From positions 167,383 through 231,382 of the forward strand of contig JAAFAI010000005.1 of NCBI GenBank assembly GCA_018222405.1: a DNA stretch of 64,000 nucleotides. Reading direction: 5' to 3'. Below, one piece after another: positions 1 through 9,344 of the stretch (the first letter of the stretch is position 1; the number at the start of each line of letters is the position of its first letter). The notes under the pieces are model-generated. The model saw only the letters and a program-made list of their open reading frames with translations, did no database searches and was not told the DNA's origin. This DNA comes from Gammaproteobacteria bacterium (GTDB lineage Bacteria > Pseudomonadota > Gammaproteobacteria > Enterobacterales > Alteromonadaceae). A program made the position numbers and the translations under genes.

Positions 1-391
1 GTTCGTCGCAGGCAAAACCGCTAAACGCCTCGGTAATAGCGCTTTGATCAAAGCCTGAAAGCCAGCGCGTGGGCAATACCGGAACTCCGGCGGCTTCCAG
101 ATCTTTAAGATACTGTTTGTTTAGATTCCACATCATCAGTGGCAACGAATTCATCAGTCGGGATTGCTGATCGATACGTTTCAGGCAGGCAACAAAGTCT
201 GTTTCATACTTTTGGTAATCCCAGGGGCTACGCACAATAACCGCTTCATAGATACTGTAATCCACTTCCTGCTGGTGCCAGGAAATCGTATCCACTTCAT
301 ATCCCTGCACGGCAAAAGGAGCCCGCAGCAGCTCGTCGTAAACAAAAAAATCCTGCAAGTCGTCCATCGACAGAAACGCGAGCTTTTTCAT
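1..391 (-). CDS. ATP-grasp domain protein, N-terminal part (runs off the window)
   Basis: The reading frame is open from an ATG at 389-391 to the window edge, giving the first 130 residues. It starts MKKLAFLSMDDLQDFFVYDE and contains a VRSPWDY segment followed by NLNKQYLKDLEAAGVPVLPT. This pattern is typical of the pre-ATP-grasp and early ATP-grasp regions of glutathione-synthetase-like or cycloserine DcsG-like proteins, which ligate carboxylates to amines. The ATP-binding core would lie beyond the window, so no catalytic residues can be checked. It lies 24 nt downstream of the DUF1439 gene on the same strand and may be co-transcribed with it. The family call is by motif recognition and the substrate is unknown. 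Confidence 0.7.
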   Translation of the reverse strand, partial: MKKLAFLSMDDLQDFFVYDELLRAPFAVQGYEVDTISWHQQEVDYSIYEAVIVRSPWDYQKYETDFVACLKRIDQQSRLMNSLPLMMWNLNKQYLKDLEAAGVPVLPTRWLSGFDQSAITEAFSGFACDE

Positions 392-415
392 AATCATTCC
401 CGAAGTAATAGCAGA

Positions 416-934
416 TTATATTTCGATGAGAAGGCCCTGACTGGTTATGTCGATGCGTTTGGGTTTTTGAATACCAAAGGCCGCCATATCCAAATCGTCG
501 AAGTCTAATAGCAGGATCACCGGCACTCGTTTACCTTCCAGACGCTTTATGCCATTAACCAGGCTATCGGATACTACCGCCTGATTATCCAGCACTTTGA
601 GCTTATCCAACCGCGGCTCTATTAGGCGCAGTTGCGCCAGTTGATGGTGATAAGCTATGCGCCCGGAAATCTCCGCCTTAGCTTGCAGTCGTTGACCATT
701 TTGCTCTGCCAGTACGGTGACTTTCACGTTCACTTCATCTTCCAGCGGGTCCAGCTCAACAAAGGGGTCAGAGAAGGTAAACACCACATCATCAAAGGTA
801 CGCTGCTGGGGAAACACGGCAGTCACCATAGTATTTAACTGGCTTTCAGAAAAGGTCATGCTAAAAGCATGCGCGGCAGGCATACCAGCCAGCAATGTAA
901 AAAGGCAAATCCACAGGCGGCAAAGATACTTCAT
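416..934 (-). CDS. DUF1439 family exported protein (YceB-like)
   Basis: This 172-residue protein has an N-terminal signal peptide (hydrophobic stretch ending AAHA at about residue 23). The body begins FSMTFSESQLNTMV and includes a FPQQRTF segment, the hallmark layout of DUF1439 proteins such as E. coli YceB. Family members are small periplasmic or membrane-anchored lipid-binding-like proteins of unknown role. Unlike YceB, no clear lipobox cysteine is seen at the cleavage site, so it is probably a soluble periplasmic protein. The ATG at 932-934 has a weak ribosome site. The partial ATP-grasp gene follows on the same strand after 24 nt. Confidence 0.75.
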   Translation of the reverse strand: MKYLCRLWICLFTLLAGMPAAHAFSMTFSESQLNTMVTAVFPQQRTFDDVVFTFSDPFVELDPLEDEVNVKVTVLAEQNGQRLQAKAEISGRIAYHHQLAQLRLIEPRLDKLKVLDNQAVVSDSLVNGIKRLEGKRVPVILLLDFDDLDMAAFGIQKPKRIDITSQGLLIEI

Positions 935-1067
935 GGGGCAACATCAGTTGATTATTATCTGCCTAAGGCTACCAGATTTTTAGTATTCAGGCATTAAAGT
1001 ACGCAGACGATTTTGAACCGGTTCATCTATAATTTATTGCGGCTTATTTGAACGTCTATCGATCACT

Positions 1068-1679
1068 TTAGCTTTGCCAGGTTGTTATCCAGTTAGCCAT
1101 CGCCTGGTCACCGGGTTGGCCCGCTTGCAGTGCCTGCCTTACAGAAGCCTGATCAGACGGGCTGTTATGCTGGCCATGGCGAAACTGACAGTGGGCTTCC
1201 TCCACGTCTATCCAAAACCCAACAATTGCCGGCAACAGCAGGTGTTTATAGGCCGACACCTGTTCGATTTGCCAGCAGGAGTCCTGGGGTTCTACATGAC
1301 GGGTGAGCGCATCCATCTGGCTCGCCAGAACAGCTTCTTCATCAATTACCGTGAGCGAACCATGAATATGACAACTGGCGAACAACCAGGTGGGTACTCT
1401 GGGGCCCTGCGTATAAAAGCTGGGCGAGACATACGCATTCGGTCCCCAGAAGACAACCAGGATGTCAGAGGCTGACCTCAGTTGCTGACTCAGCGGATTT
1501 TGCCTGTCCATATGGCCGAACAAGCGCAACCCGCGGTCAGTGCGAATGGCCCGAAATGGCAAGGGTGAACCCGACATTTTGCCTTGCTGAGACAACAACA
1601 GAGTGCCCATCACAATATGATTGACTAATTGCTCCGTATCGGTCAAAGAAGCAGAATAAAAGGGGGCTGGCGCGTACAT
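1068..1679 (-). CDS. FMN-binding PaiB-like protein
   Basis: The protein begins MYAPAPFYSASLTDTEQLV and continues with a split-barrel flavin-binding fold pattern (SGSPLPFRAIRTDRG, FGHMDRQNPL, VPTWLFASCHIHGSL), matching the PaiB/FMN_bind_2 family. PaiB members bind FMN and were named as negative regulators in Bacillus; most have no proven function. The open frame extends upstream to a TTG at 1710-1712, but the family-typical start is the ATG at 1677-1679, giving 203 residues, close to the usual family length of about 205. It is transcribed divergently from the large amidohydrolase gene across a 174-bp gap. Confidence 0.8.
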   Translation of the reverse strand: MYAPAPFYSASLTDTEQLVNHIVMGTLLLSQQGKMSGSPLPFRAIRTDRGLRLFGHMDRQNPLSQQLRSASDILVVFWGPNAYVSPSFYTQGPRVPTWLFASCHIHGSLTVIDEEAVLASQMDALTRHVEPQDSCWQIEQVSAYKHLLLPAIVGFWIDVEEAHCQFRHGQHNSPSDQASVRQALQAGQPGDQAMANWITTWQS

Positions 1680-1853
1680 ATAAAGTGTTCTCTGGACAGT
1701 TATTGATGTCAAGTACTATGCCAAAGCTGTGTACTAAGGTGTTAGCCGCAGGGCCAATGTGTGTTGCTGGCGGGCCAAACACTGGAAATTCAGCACGCCG
1801 GGATGCAATCTATCTGACAATCGTTTTAATGCCAGCCCTATCAGAGATATACA

Positions 1854-4800
1854 ATGCACAGATCGCGACTTCCTGAAATAGCCTTTTCTAACGACTTTGT
1901 ACTACTGCTTATTCTGACCTGGTCATCCTTTGGATGGTCAGCATCGCCGTTGAGCCTGACGCCGGAAAATCACTACCGGCAAACCGTTCAGCAGGCAACC
2001 TGGATGAATCCGGATGTTTCCCCGGACGGCAACTATATCGTGATGGATATCCTCGGGGATATTTACCGTGTTCCCATGACCGGCGGCAAAGCCGAAGTGT
2101 TACTCTCAGGTGTCCCATTTGAATCACAACCTGTGTATTCACCCGATGGCAAGCATATCGCCTTTATCAGCGACCGCTCAGGTAGCAACAATCTTTGGGT
2201 GGCCGATGCTGATGGCCATCATTTGCAGCAGTTGTCCTTTGCTAACGACGCCATGGTGTTTAGCTCACCAGCCTGGTCGGCCGATGGAGAAACCGTATAT
2301 GTCTCACAAATGCGTTATGCGATGTTGGCATTTCACCTTCATGCGTACCCTTTAAAAGGCGGAAGCGGCTATGCGGTGACCACATCACAACCCAATGGTA
2401 ACGATGGCTATGATGATCGACATCATGCATTAGGGGCAACAGTGAGTCCTGATGGTCAGTATATCTATTATGCACATAAACAAGGACATACCTGGTCTCC
2501 ACACCTGAAGCCCAACTGGTCAGTCAAACAACGAGATTTGCAAAGTGGTGAAGAGTTACCACTTATCAGGGCGCCAGGTGGGGCAATGAATCCAGCACTT
2601 TCCAATGATGGTAAAGTACTGGCTTACGCCACCCGTAGTCATAACGAAACTACTCTTCGTTTGCGCAATTTAGTAACTGGTAACGACCGCTTATTGCACA
2701 CAGGCCTCGACCCCGATGGTCATGAAGGCGGATATTATTCAGGATTACTACCGCGTTTCGCTTTTAGCCCTGATGATCGATACCTGATTACCAGCATAAA
2801 CGGTAAACTGACGAAAATTGAGATCGCCGCGAAGGTCGCTGTTGATATTCCCTTTTCAGCGAATCTAAACCTGTCACTTGGTCCGCAAACCCGTGTTAAC
2901 GTGCCAGATGAGACAGGAGCAATTGAAGTTCGCATTGCGCAGTCTCCTGCCGTCTCACCTAATCAACAGAAAATTGCCTTTACTGCGCTGGGTGAACTTT
3001 ATACCAAGGATATGTCCGGTTCGTCCTCCCCCGTTAAGGTGCCTCACCTGTCACGAGGTGTGTTCCAGCCTACCTGGACTCCCAATGGCCAATCATTGGC
3101 TTATGTTAGCTGGCATGCCAAATCGGGCGGCCATATTTGGTCGGTACAGCCGGGAAAACCGCCACAGCGTCTAACCACTGATGCCGATTATTACGCGCAT
3201 CCGGTTTTCGCAGAGGATGGTCAACATCTCTTTGCATTGCGTAGTAGCCATGCCGAACGACTAAACAGAACCAATGAATTAGGCAGTGACGTTAACTGGA
3301 CAATTGTCAGTATCAACCTTAACTCCGGTCAATTAACGACTGTTGCCAGCGCCTTCGGAGCGCTAAACTTATCCCTTGCCAAAGACGGAAAGAGCCTGCT
3401 GTTTTATGACGGTGGCGCAGTCAACAAAGTCAATATCAGTAGCCAGTACAAGCAGCAGATACTGCGTATCACTGGCCAACATATGTCAAAATATATTGAC
3501 GACCCATCACCGGTCTCGATGATAAAACCCAGACCACAAGAAGACTGGGCGGTGGTGAGCCATGCTGCACAACTACATTTAGTTAAGATCCCCCCCGGCA
3601 ATGGTGAAACGCCACTGGTAAACATATCCAGTCCATCAGTACCTCACTTTAAACTCACCCGCATCGGAGCCGACCATGTTAACTGGTCGCCGGATGGTCA
3701 GATCTTATACTGGACTGTGGGCAATGAGCACCACGCAATAGAATTTGATGCGCTACTCAATGCATACGGCCAGGAAGCAGAAGCAGCAAGTAATACCACG
3801 TCTCTGGCGGTTAGCGTGCCAAGAGCAACACCGCAGGGCACACTGCTTTTACGTGGTGCCACCGTGCTCACTATGGAAGCCAGTGGCGATCTGACCAATG
3901 CCGATATCCTGATTGTCAATAACCGCATTGCTGCGGTGGGGCCTTCAGACAGTATCGCGGTGCCTGAGAAGGCCGTTATAAAAGATGTATCAGGCAAATT
4001 CATATTACCGGGTTTTGTAGACGCACATGCCCATTGGTTTGATATTCAGCGGGGCATCCTGGCGACTGAAAATCATTGGAATTTTCTGGCTAACCTTGCC
4101 CATGGCGTAACCAGTGGCCTGGATGTTCAGCCTTTTACCGTAGATGTATTCAGTTATCAGGACATGATTGATGCCGGCATCATGATTGGCCCACGCGCGT
4201 TTTCTACCGGCCCAGGGATTTTTGTTAACAGTCATATTAATTCCGAAGAGGCTGCTAAAGGCGTTCTCACCCGGTACAAGCAGTATTACCGTACACACAA
4301 TTTAAAGTCTTACATGGTAGGCCCACGCGCACGCCGTCAGTATATGGTGAAAGCCGCCAAAGCACTGGGCATGATGCCAACCACTGAAGGCGCATCCAAT
4401 TTGCGCCTGGGTCTTACTCATGCATTAGATGGGTTTGCCGGTAATGAACACAACCTCCCGGTCAGCCCGCTGCATCAGGATGTTCTGGAATTATTTGCCG
4501 CCAGCCAAACCTCCTATACGCCCACTCTTACGGTGCTGTATGGCGGTAAAGCCGGCTTATATGATTTTGTTGCTGCTCACTTGCCCCACACCGATGCAAA
4601 GGTGCACCGTTTTATGCCACCGGGCCTGATTGATAATAAACTTCGGCAGGCGAATTACTGGCAACCTCACGGCGATCAGGCTTACCCGCGCTTTGCCACC
4701 GACGCTATTAATCTGCAACGGGCGGGCGGCGTGCTGGCAGTCGGCAGCCACGGTGAAGTACAAGGGCTTGGTTATCTGTGGGAGATGGAGGCACTCGCGT

Positions 4801-5072
4801 CTGGTGATGGACAACCTGAGGAGGTGCTGTTTGCTGCTACCATGGGCAGCAGTAAAGCCATAGGTAGGGATCATTTAATTGGTAGCATTGCACCAGGCAA
4901 GTACGCAGACCTGCTGATAATGGCTGACGATCCACGTCGCGACATCCGCCATATCCATTCGCTGGAACTCGTGATGAAAGACGGAAAATTGTATCAGGCT
5001 GATACACTGGAAGAAGTTTGGCCACAACAGCAACCCGCGCCGACCACCTGGTTTCACCAGGCTGAAAGATAG
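1854..5072 (+). CDS. Periplasmic amidohydrolase with N-terminal PD40/TolB-like propeller
   Basis: A 1072-residue fusion. Residues 1-30 form a signal peptide or anchor. Residues about 45-640 carry repeated PD40/TolB-type blades (VSPDGNYIV, YSPDGKHIAFISDRSG, FSPDDRYL, WSPDGQILYW). Residues about 660-1050 form an amidohydrolase domain with GKFILPGFVDAHAHW, in which H725 and H727 are the expected first metal ligands, and a late VGSHGE segment that probably supplies another ligand region. Such proteins are annotated as TolB-linked amidohydrolases in marine bacteria; substrates are largely unknown, although cyclic amides or peptides are plausible. The start has GAGATATACA just before the ATG. An AraC regulator follows 87 bp downstream, with a permease and an amidase beyond, suggesting an amide or amino-acid scavenging neighbourhood (inference). 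Confidence 0.85.
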   Translation: MHRSRLPEIAFSNDFVLLLILTWSSFGWSASPLSLTPENHYRQTVQQATWMNPDVSPDGNYIVMDILGDIYRVPMTGGKAEVLLSGVPFESQPVYSPDGKHIAFISDRSGSNNLWVADADGHHLQQLSFANDAMVFSSPAWSADGETVYVSQMRYAMLAFHLHAYPLKGGSGYAVTTSQPNGNDGYDDRHHALGATVSPDGQYIYYAHKQGHTWSPHLKPNWSVKQRDLQSGEELPLIRAPGGAMNPALSNDGKVLAYATRSHNETTLRLRNLVTGNDRLLHTGLDPDGHEGGYYSGLLPRFAFSPDDRYLITSINGKLTKIEIAAKVAVDIPFSANLNLSLGPQTRVNVPDETGAIEVRIAQSPAVSPNQQKIAFTALGELYTKDMSGSSSPVKVPHLSRGVFQPTWTPNGQSLAYVSWHAKSGGHIWSVQPGKPPQRLTTDADYYAHPVFAEDGQHLFALRSSHAERLNRTNELGSDVNWTIVSINLNSGQLTTVASAFGALNLSLAKDGKSLLFYDGGAVNKVNISSQYKQQILRITGQHMSKYIDDPSPVSMIKPRPQEDWAVVSHAAQLHLVKIPPGNGETPLVNISSPSVPHFKLTRIGADHVNWSPDGQILYWTVGNEHHAIEFDALLNAYGQEAEAASNTTSLAVSVPRATPQGTLLLRGATVLTMEASGDLTNADILIVNNRIAAVGPSDSIAVPEKAVIKDVSGKFILPGFVDAHAHWFDIQRGILATENHWNFLANLAHGVTSGLDVQPFTVDVFSYQDMIDAGIMIGPRAFSTGPGIFVNSHINSEEAAKGVLTRYKQYYRTHNLKSYMVGPRARRQYMVKAAKALGMMPTTEGASNLRLGLTHALDGFAGNEHNLPVSPLHQDVLELFAASQTSYTPTLTVLYGGKAGLYDFVAAHLPHTDAKVHRFMPPGLIDNKLRQANYWQPHGDQAYPRFATDAINLQRAGGVLAVGSHGEVQGLGYLWEMEALASGDGQPEEVLFAATMGSSKAIGRDHLIGSIAPGKYADLLIMADDPRRDIRHIHSLELVMKDGKLYQADTLEEVWPQQQPAPTTWFHQAER

Positions 5073-5159
5073 CCGTAAATGGTATACTTTATGCATATTT
5101 TTCGTTCATAGATACAAAGGGTTAACCTTTTAAATCAACAAGATACTTTTGGGGCACCG

Positions 5160-5939
5160 ATGAAGAGTAGCGCACAATTACAATCTATCGACAGACCCGT
5201 TGCGTCGTTGGAAGATGAGTACCCCTGTGGATATGTTGATGACTGGCATAGTCATCAACGTAATCAGTTGGTTTACGCCTCTAAAGGTGTCCTTTCGGTT
5301 ACCACCGAGACTGGCAGTTTTGTGCTACCGCCTCAGCGGGCTTTGTGGATCCCTGCCGGGGTGAGTCACACCGTGTACTGTAAGAGTGATGTGTCACTAC
5401 GCACCCTTTATGTCGATACCTACGCTAAGCTGCATTTTCCATTACAGTGTCAGGTAATGGGCGTTTCAGCGCTGCTTCGCGAACTGATATTGCAGGCTTG
5501 TTCCATCCCCAGTTTATATGACATTGACAGTCGCAACGGACGTATCATGCAACTGATCCTGGATGAGATAGAGCTGATGCCGGTTGATCCCCTGCTTATT
5601 CCCATGCCTGCCGAGCGACGGCTGTTGCGAGTTTGTCAGGCATTTTTGCGCGATCCGTCGGTTAACCGGGATCTTGATGAATGGGCCTATGATGCCGGTA
5701 TGAGTCGCCGAACTTTTACCCGGATGTTCAGACATGAAACACAAATGAGCTTTTCCAACTGGCGTCAACAGGTGCGCTTGCTTGAAGCGCTTTCGCGAAT
5801 TTCTTCAGGCACCCCCATTACCACAGTCTCGCTGGATGTGGGGTATTCCAGCGTCAGTGCCTTCTCCTCGGTGTTTCATAAAACCTTTGGTTTACCACCG
5901 AGTAAATATTTTAGCGACGTTCAGTCCGAAGATGACTAA
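5160..5939 (+). CDS. AraC-family transcriptional regulator with cupin sensor
   Basis: 259 residues. The N-terminal part (about 20-110) is a cupin-like sensor: DDWHSHQRNQLVYASKG followed by LPPQRALWIPAGVSHTV, the usual AraC_binding pattern. The C-terminal part (about 150-250) holds two helix-turn-helix motifs, including DEWAYDAGMSRRTFTRMF and VSLDVGYSSVSAFSSVFHKTFG. The second HTH and the PSKYF ending are diagnostic of AraC/XylS proteins. It probably controls the neighbouring amidohydrolase or the convergent permease, but no operator was identified. Its stop codon overlaps the 3' end of the convergent permease gene by 4 bp. Confidence 0.9.
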   Translation: MKSSAQLQSIDRPVASLEDEYPCGYVDDWHSHQRNQLVYASKGVLSVTTETGSFVLPPQRALWIPAGVSHTVYCKSDVSLRTLYVDTYAKLHFPLQCQVMGVSALLRELILQACSIPSLYDIDSRNGRIMQLILDEIELMPVDPLLIPMPAERRLLRVCQAFLRDPSVNRDLDEWAYDAGMSRRTFTRMFRHETQMSFSNWRQQVRLLEALSRISSGTPITTVSLDVGYSSVSAFSSVFHKTFGLPPSKYFSDVQSEDD

Positions 5940-7438
5940 GTTTGTGACAGTTGCACCACAGACCGTCTGACGCCGTAGCCAAAATAGATCATAAAGCCGA
6001 TTAGCAGATAAACGACTAGGATACATAGGGGGATGACGTCGCCGCGACTGGCGCGCTGAAAAATATCAATAAATACCGGTGTAACCATAACAGCACAGCA
6101 AAGCAAAGCACAAACTGGTGTTGTACCCAACCATAATTTACCGATCTTCACTCCACCTAAGGGCACTTTAAACAACCTTGGTAATTCCGGCTGCCGACTT
6201 CGCAGTGCCATTACACTGATGGCCACGGTGGCAAATACGAAGGTAGTGCCAATGCTTACCAGATCGGCCAGAATACTGATAGGCAGCAATGCTGCAGCAA
6301 TTGCGGCCAGACTCGCAACAATAACCGTACCTTTTAATGGCGTTTTAAACCGCGGCTCCACCGCTTTAAATACCGGCGGGATCAAGCCATCCTGTGCCAT
6401 AGCGAAACAAATTCTGGAATGACCGTAGGTATTCACCATCAACACCGATAATAAGCCAGTCAGTGCACCAATTTTAACTACCAGATTAAGCACTGGCTGT
6501 TCAATGACCCCTACCGCCAGCGCAATCGGATCAGGCACGCCCAACTCTCTGAATGGCACCAAACCGGTAAGAACCAGGGCAACTCCCATATACAATAAAC
6601 AACTGATGATTAGCGCACCAATGATGCCAATCGGCACATCCCGCTTGGGATTACGCGCTTCCAGCGCAGCCGTGGCGACAGCCTCAAAACCCAGGTAGGA
6701 AAAAAACAAGATAGATGCCGCCCGAAATACGCCTTCGATACCAAAACGAAACCCGCCTTCATTGGCAGGAACCAATGGTTGCCAAAGGGTAGGATCGACG
6801 TGCTGAAAGCCAACGCCAACGAATAGAATCAATACGCCTACCTTGATGAGTACCATAATGGTATTCACCACAACTGACTGGCTGACACCGCGGACTAACA
6901 CTGAGCAGACAGCCCCGACAATGATTACCGCCAGCAGATTGAAGTTTGCCGTGAGCGAGAAACTGGTGTGAACGCCGTCTCTAACCGCATTGATAGTCGC
7001 CGTCGTCAGCCAAACCGGCAGTTGCAAACCAAAATCGCCCAGTAAGCTCACCAGGTAACCGGAAGCCCCTGCCGCCAGAGCCGAACCGGCCAGCCAGAAC
7101 TCAAGCAAAAGCATCCAGCCGAGGGCCCAGGCGAATATTTCTCCCAGCGCCGAATAAGCATATGAATAGGACGCACCAGAGACGGGCATCATTGACGCCA
7201 GTTCTGCGTAACATAATGCGGTAAAGCCGCAGGCAAAGGCAGCCATCACAAATGACAGCATGATAGCCGGTCCGGCATATTCTGCAGCGGCTGGCCCGGT
7301 GATAACATAAACGCCGGCGCCAACGATACAACCGATGCCAATTAACACCAAATGAACCGGTCCCATCACACGATTAAGGGACTGATCAGCGGTGGGTTTT
7401 ATTGGTTTTCTGGCGAAATAGCGGACAGGGTTGGTCAT
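5936..7438 (-). CDS. APC superfamily amino acid permease (CAT/YhdG type)
   Basis: About 500 residues with roughly 12-14 membrane segments. The first segment carries the APC signature GIGCIVGAGVYVITG, followed by CYAELASMMPVSGASYSYAYSA (in two parts), typical of the cationic amino acid transporter (CAT) subgroup. It should import amino acids across the inner membrane with protons; the substrate is not deducible. The frame extends to an upstream TTG, but the ATG at 7436-7438 has GAAG about six bases before it and gives a normal N-terminus (MTNPVRYFARKP). It converges on the AraC gene with a 4-bp overlap and is divergent from the amidase at 7651. Confidence 0.9.
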   Translation of the reverse strand: MTNPVRYFARKPIKPTADQSLNRVMGPVHLVLIGIGCIVGAGVYVITGPAAAEYAGPAIMLSFVMAAFACGFTALCYAELASMMPVSGASYSYAYSALGEIFAWALGWMLLLEFWLAGSALAAGASGYLVSLLGDFGLQLPVWLTTATINAVRDGVHTSFSLTANFNLLAVIIVGAVCSVLVRGVSQSVVVNTIMVLIKVGVLILFVGVGFQHVDPTLWQPLVPANEGGFRFGIEGVFRAASILFFSYLGFEAVATAALEARNPKRDVPIGIIGALIISCLLYMGVALVLTGLVPFRELGVPDPIALAVGVIEQPVLNLVVKIGALTGLLSVLMVNTYGHSRICFAMAQDGLIPPVFKAVEPRFKTPLKGTVIVASLAAIAAALLPISILADLVSIGTTFVFATVAISVMALRSRQPELPRLFKVPLGGVKIGKLWLGTTPVCALLCCAVMVTPVFIDIFQRASRGDVIPLCILVVYLLIGFMIYFGYGVRRSVVQLSQT

Positions 7439-7650
7439 GAGTATCTTCAATATAGCGGATAATAGTTAACGCTAACACGACACTCATGTTCTGACGTGTG
7501 TAAGCGGGCCACAGAGTTTGCTGAACAGGCCTTTCAGGCGAGCGGGCAATCGGCATGGCCCTTTCAAACTAAAAGGCGACCCCCTGTCGACAGTTCTTAG
7601 ATTGCTGGCATGATTAGATCCGGTTAATTATCATTGCCTGAATAGACCTT

Positions 7651-9057
7651 ATGAACAATATAGTAGATTTAACCTCTTCACTCACAGCATCAGATGTACA
7701 ACAGATTGCCAGACTGGACGGCCATGATCAGGCCGGACTTATCCGTCGTGGAGAGCTGCCGGATGGCGCGCTCAATGAAGTGGCTAAACGCCGCATTGCA
7801 GCACTCAACCCAGCGGTTAATGCTGTCGTTTGGGAGCCGGAAGTTATTCCTAAACCAACCGTCGCCAGCGGTCCTATGCTTCAGGTCCCTTATCTACTCA
7901 AAGCGTCATCTGAATTTCCGGACTTTCCAATTTGCAGCGGTTCCCGCAGTGCGAAAAGTCGCATGGGCCACCAGGCAGCTCCGTTCTTTAAACGCTTGGC
8001 CGAAGCTGGCTTAGTGCCGGTCGGCATGACATCGATGCCTGAATTTGGCTTGTTATCTTCAAGTGAGTCGATTTTGTATGGACCAACCAAAAACCCATGG
8101 TCACACAGTCACTCTACTTCAGGTTCAAGCAGTGGTGCAGCGGCTGCAGTCGCTTGCGGTATGGTGCCATTTGCCCATGCCAGCGATGCGGCTGGCTCCA
8201 TCAGAATGCCCGCGTCATCATGTGGCGTTATCGGATTTAAAGCAAGCCGGGATTATAATCTCAGAGCCCGCCATCACCATTTTGTTGACGATTACCTATG
8301 TTCAGACACACTGATTGCAAGAAGCATGCGCGACGTCAACTGGGCAACCCACTGGGTAAGACCGGCATCGGCGCTCCCAGGCGTAGCACCGCAAGGTAAG
8401 TTAAAAATCGCAATGATTATGGAAGGGCTAAACGGCATCACACCAGACAGCGATGTAAACAACACTATTAGAAAGGCCGCAACTCAACTTGAAGGCCTGG
8501 GGTATCAGGTTGATGAGATCAGGCAACCTCTCGACACTCACGCTTTGGGTCAGGCGCTAGGCACAATTTGGTGTTATCTAGGTGGCGATATCGTTGATTC
8601 AGTTTCTGCCGTAGCCGGTAGTACGCCAATCGAAAACTTACTGGAACCATGGACCTTAGGACTACACTCAAAACGCGATTCACTGGGCCCAAGTCAGCTC
8701 TCTCAGGCGTTTCAGGTGATCGTAGAACAAACTGCATTGCTGACGAAATTCCACCAGCAATATGATGTCATGCTAAGCCCCGTTAATGCCACAGTTTCTC
8801 CCCCACTCGGTCATTTATCCCCTTGCAGGGCATTTGACGAGTTATGGGCTGCCGTTTTTGAGTACATGAGCTATACCCCCATCCAAAACCTAACTGGCAC
8901 ACCAAGTATTTCTCTGCCAATGGGACAAAGCAGTTCCGGGATCCCGATTGGTGTTATGTTGTCAGCCGATTTCGGACAGGATGATACGTTGCTAAAGCTG
9001 GCCACAGAAATGGAAGCAAAAGAAATGTGGCAAATCCAATGGCCCGCTAACGCATAA
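7651..9057 (+). CDS. Amidase signature family enzyme
   Basis: 468 residues of the amidase signature family, which hydrolyses carboxamides with a Ser-Ser-Lys triad. K84 in VPYLLKASS, the serine cluster S157-S161 in TSGSSSGAA, and the nucleophile S183 in DAAGSIRMPAS line up; S159 is the likely cis-serine because it lies 24 residues before S183, as in other family members. The usual GGSIR is AAGSIR here and GGSSGG is SGSSSGA, both tolerated variants. It stands alone, divergent from the amino-acid permease, and is followed by a strong terminator. The substrate is unknown. GatA is unlikely because no gatC/gatB neighbours are present. Confidence 0.9.
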   Translation: MNNIVDLTSSLTASDVQQIARLDGHDQAGLIRRGELPDGALNEVAKRRIAALNPAVNAVVWEPEVIPKPTVASGPMLQVPYLLKASSEFPDFPICSGSRSAKSRMGHQAAPFFKRLAEAGLVPVGMTSMPEFGLLSSSESILYGPTKNPWSHSHSTSGSSSGAAAAVACGMVPFAHASDAAGSIRMPASSCGVIGFKASRDYNLRARHHHFVDDYLCSDTLIARSMRDVNWATHWVRPASALPGVAPQGKLKIAMIMEGLNGITPDSDVNNTIRKAATQLEGLGYQVDEIRQPLDTHALGQALGTIWCYLGGDIVDSVSAVAGSTPIENLLEPWTLGLHSKRDSLGPSQLSQAFQVIVEQTALLTKFHQQYDVMLSPVNATVSPPLGHLSPCRAFDELWAAVFEYMSYTPIQNLTGTPSISLPMGQSSSGIPIGVMLSADFGQDDTLLKLATEMEAKEMWQIQWPANA

Positions 9058-9087
9058 TCGTTGTTTGGGTGTTCTCCCACCGTAAGT

Positions 9088-9120
9088 AAGCCCCGATGCA
9101 CTTTGCTCGGGGCTTTTTTA
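9088..9120 (+). terminator. Rho-independent terminator of the amidase gene
   Basis: An 8-bp perfect stem AGCCCCGA / TCGGGGCT (9089-9096 with 9107-9114) is followed directly by TTTTTT, 31 bases after the amidase stop codon. Confidence 0.9.
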
Positions 9121-9257
9121 TAGTATCAGCACTGCATAGCCGCCCCTCTGCCTGCTTCGCAGCAGCGGTAATTGTTGCGATACACAATGATTATTAAACC
9201 GCCTGGAAGCATCAATTGATGCAGCTTTAATGAGCCAGCACTTAGCGAAACTAAGAG

Positions 9258-9286
9258 GAAAAAAAGCCCGCAACATAGCAGGCTTA
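9258..9286 (-). terminator. Terminator of the TonB receptor gene
   Basis: Read on the minus strand, AAGCCTGC and GCGGGCTT form a stem around a short loop (9264-9271 with 9278-9285), followed by a run of seven T. It lies about 60 bases past the stop codon of the receptor at 9345. The rest of 9121-9344 shows no gene. Confidence 0.8.
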
Positions 9287-9344
9287 ACAAGTTAATTAGC
9301 CTCATTTAGCGTGACGTTATGCTAAACAGACTGTTTTTATTTTA

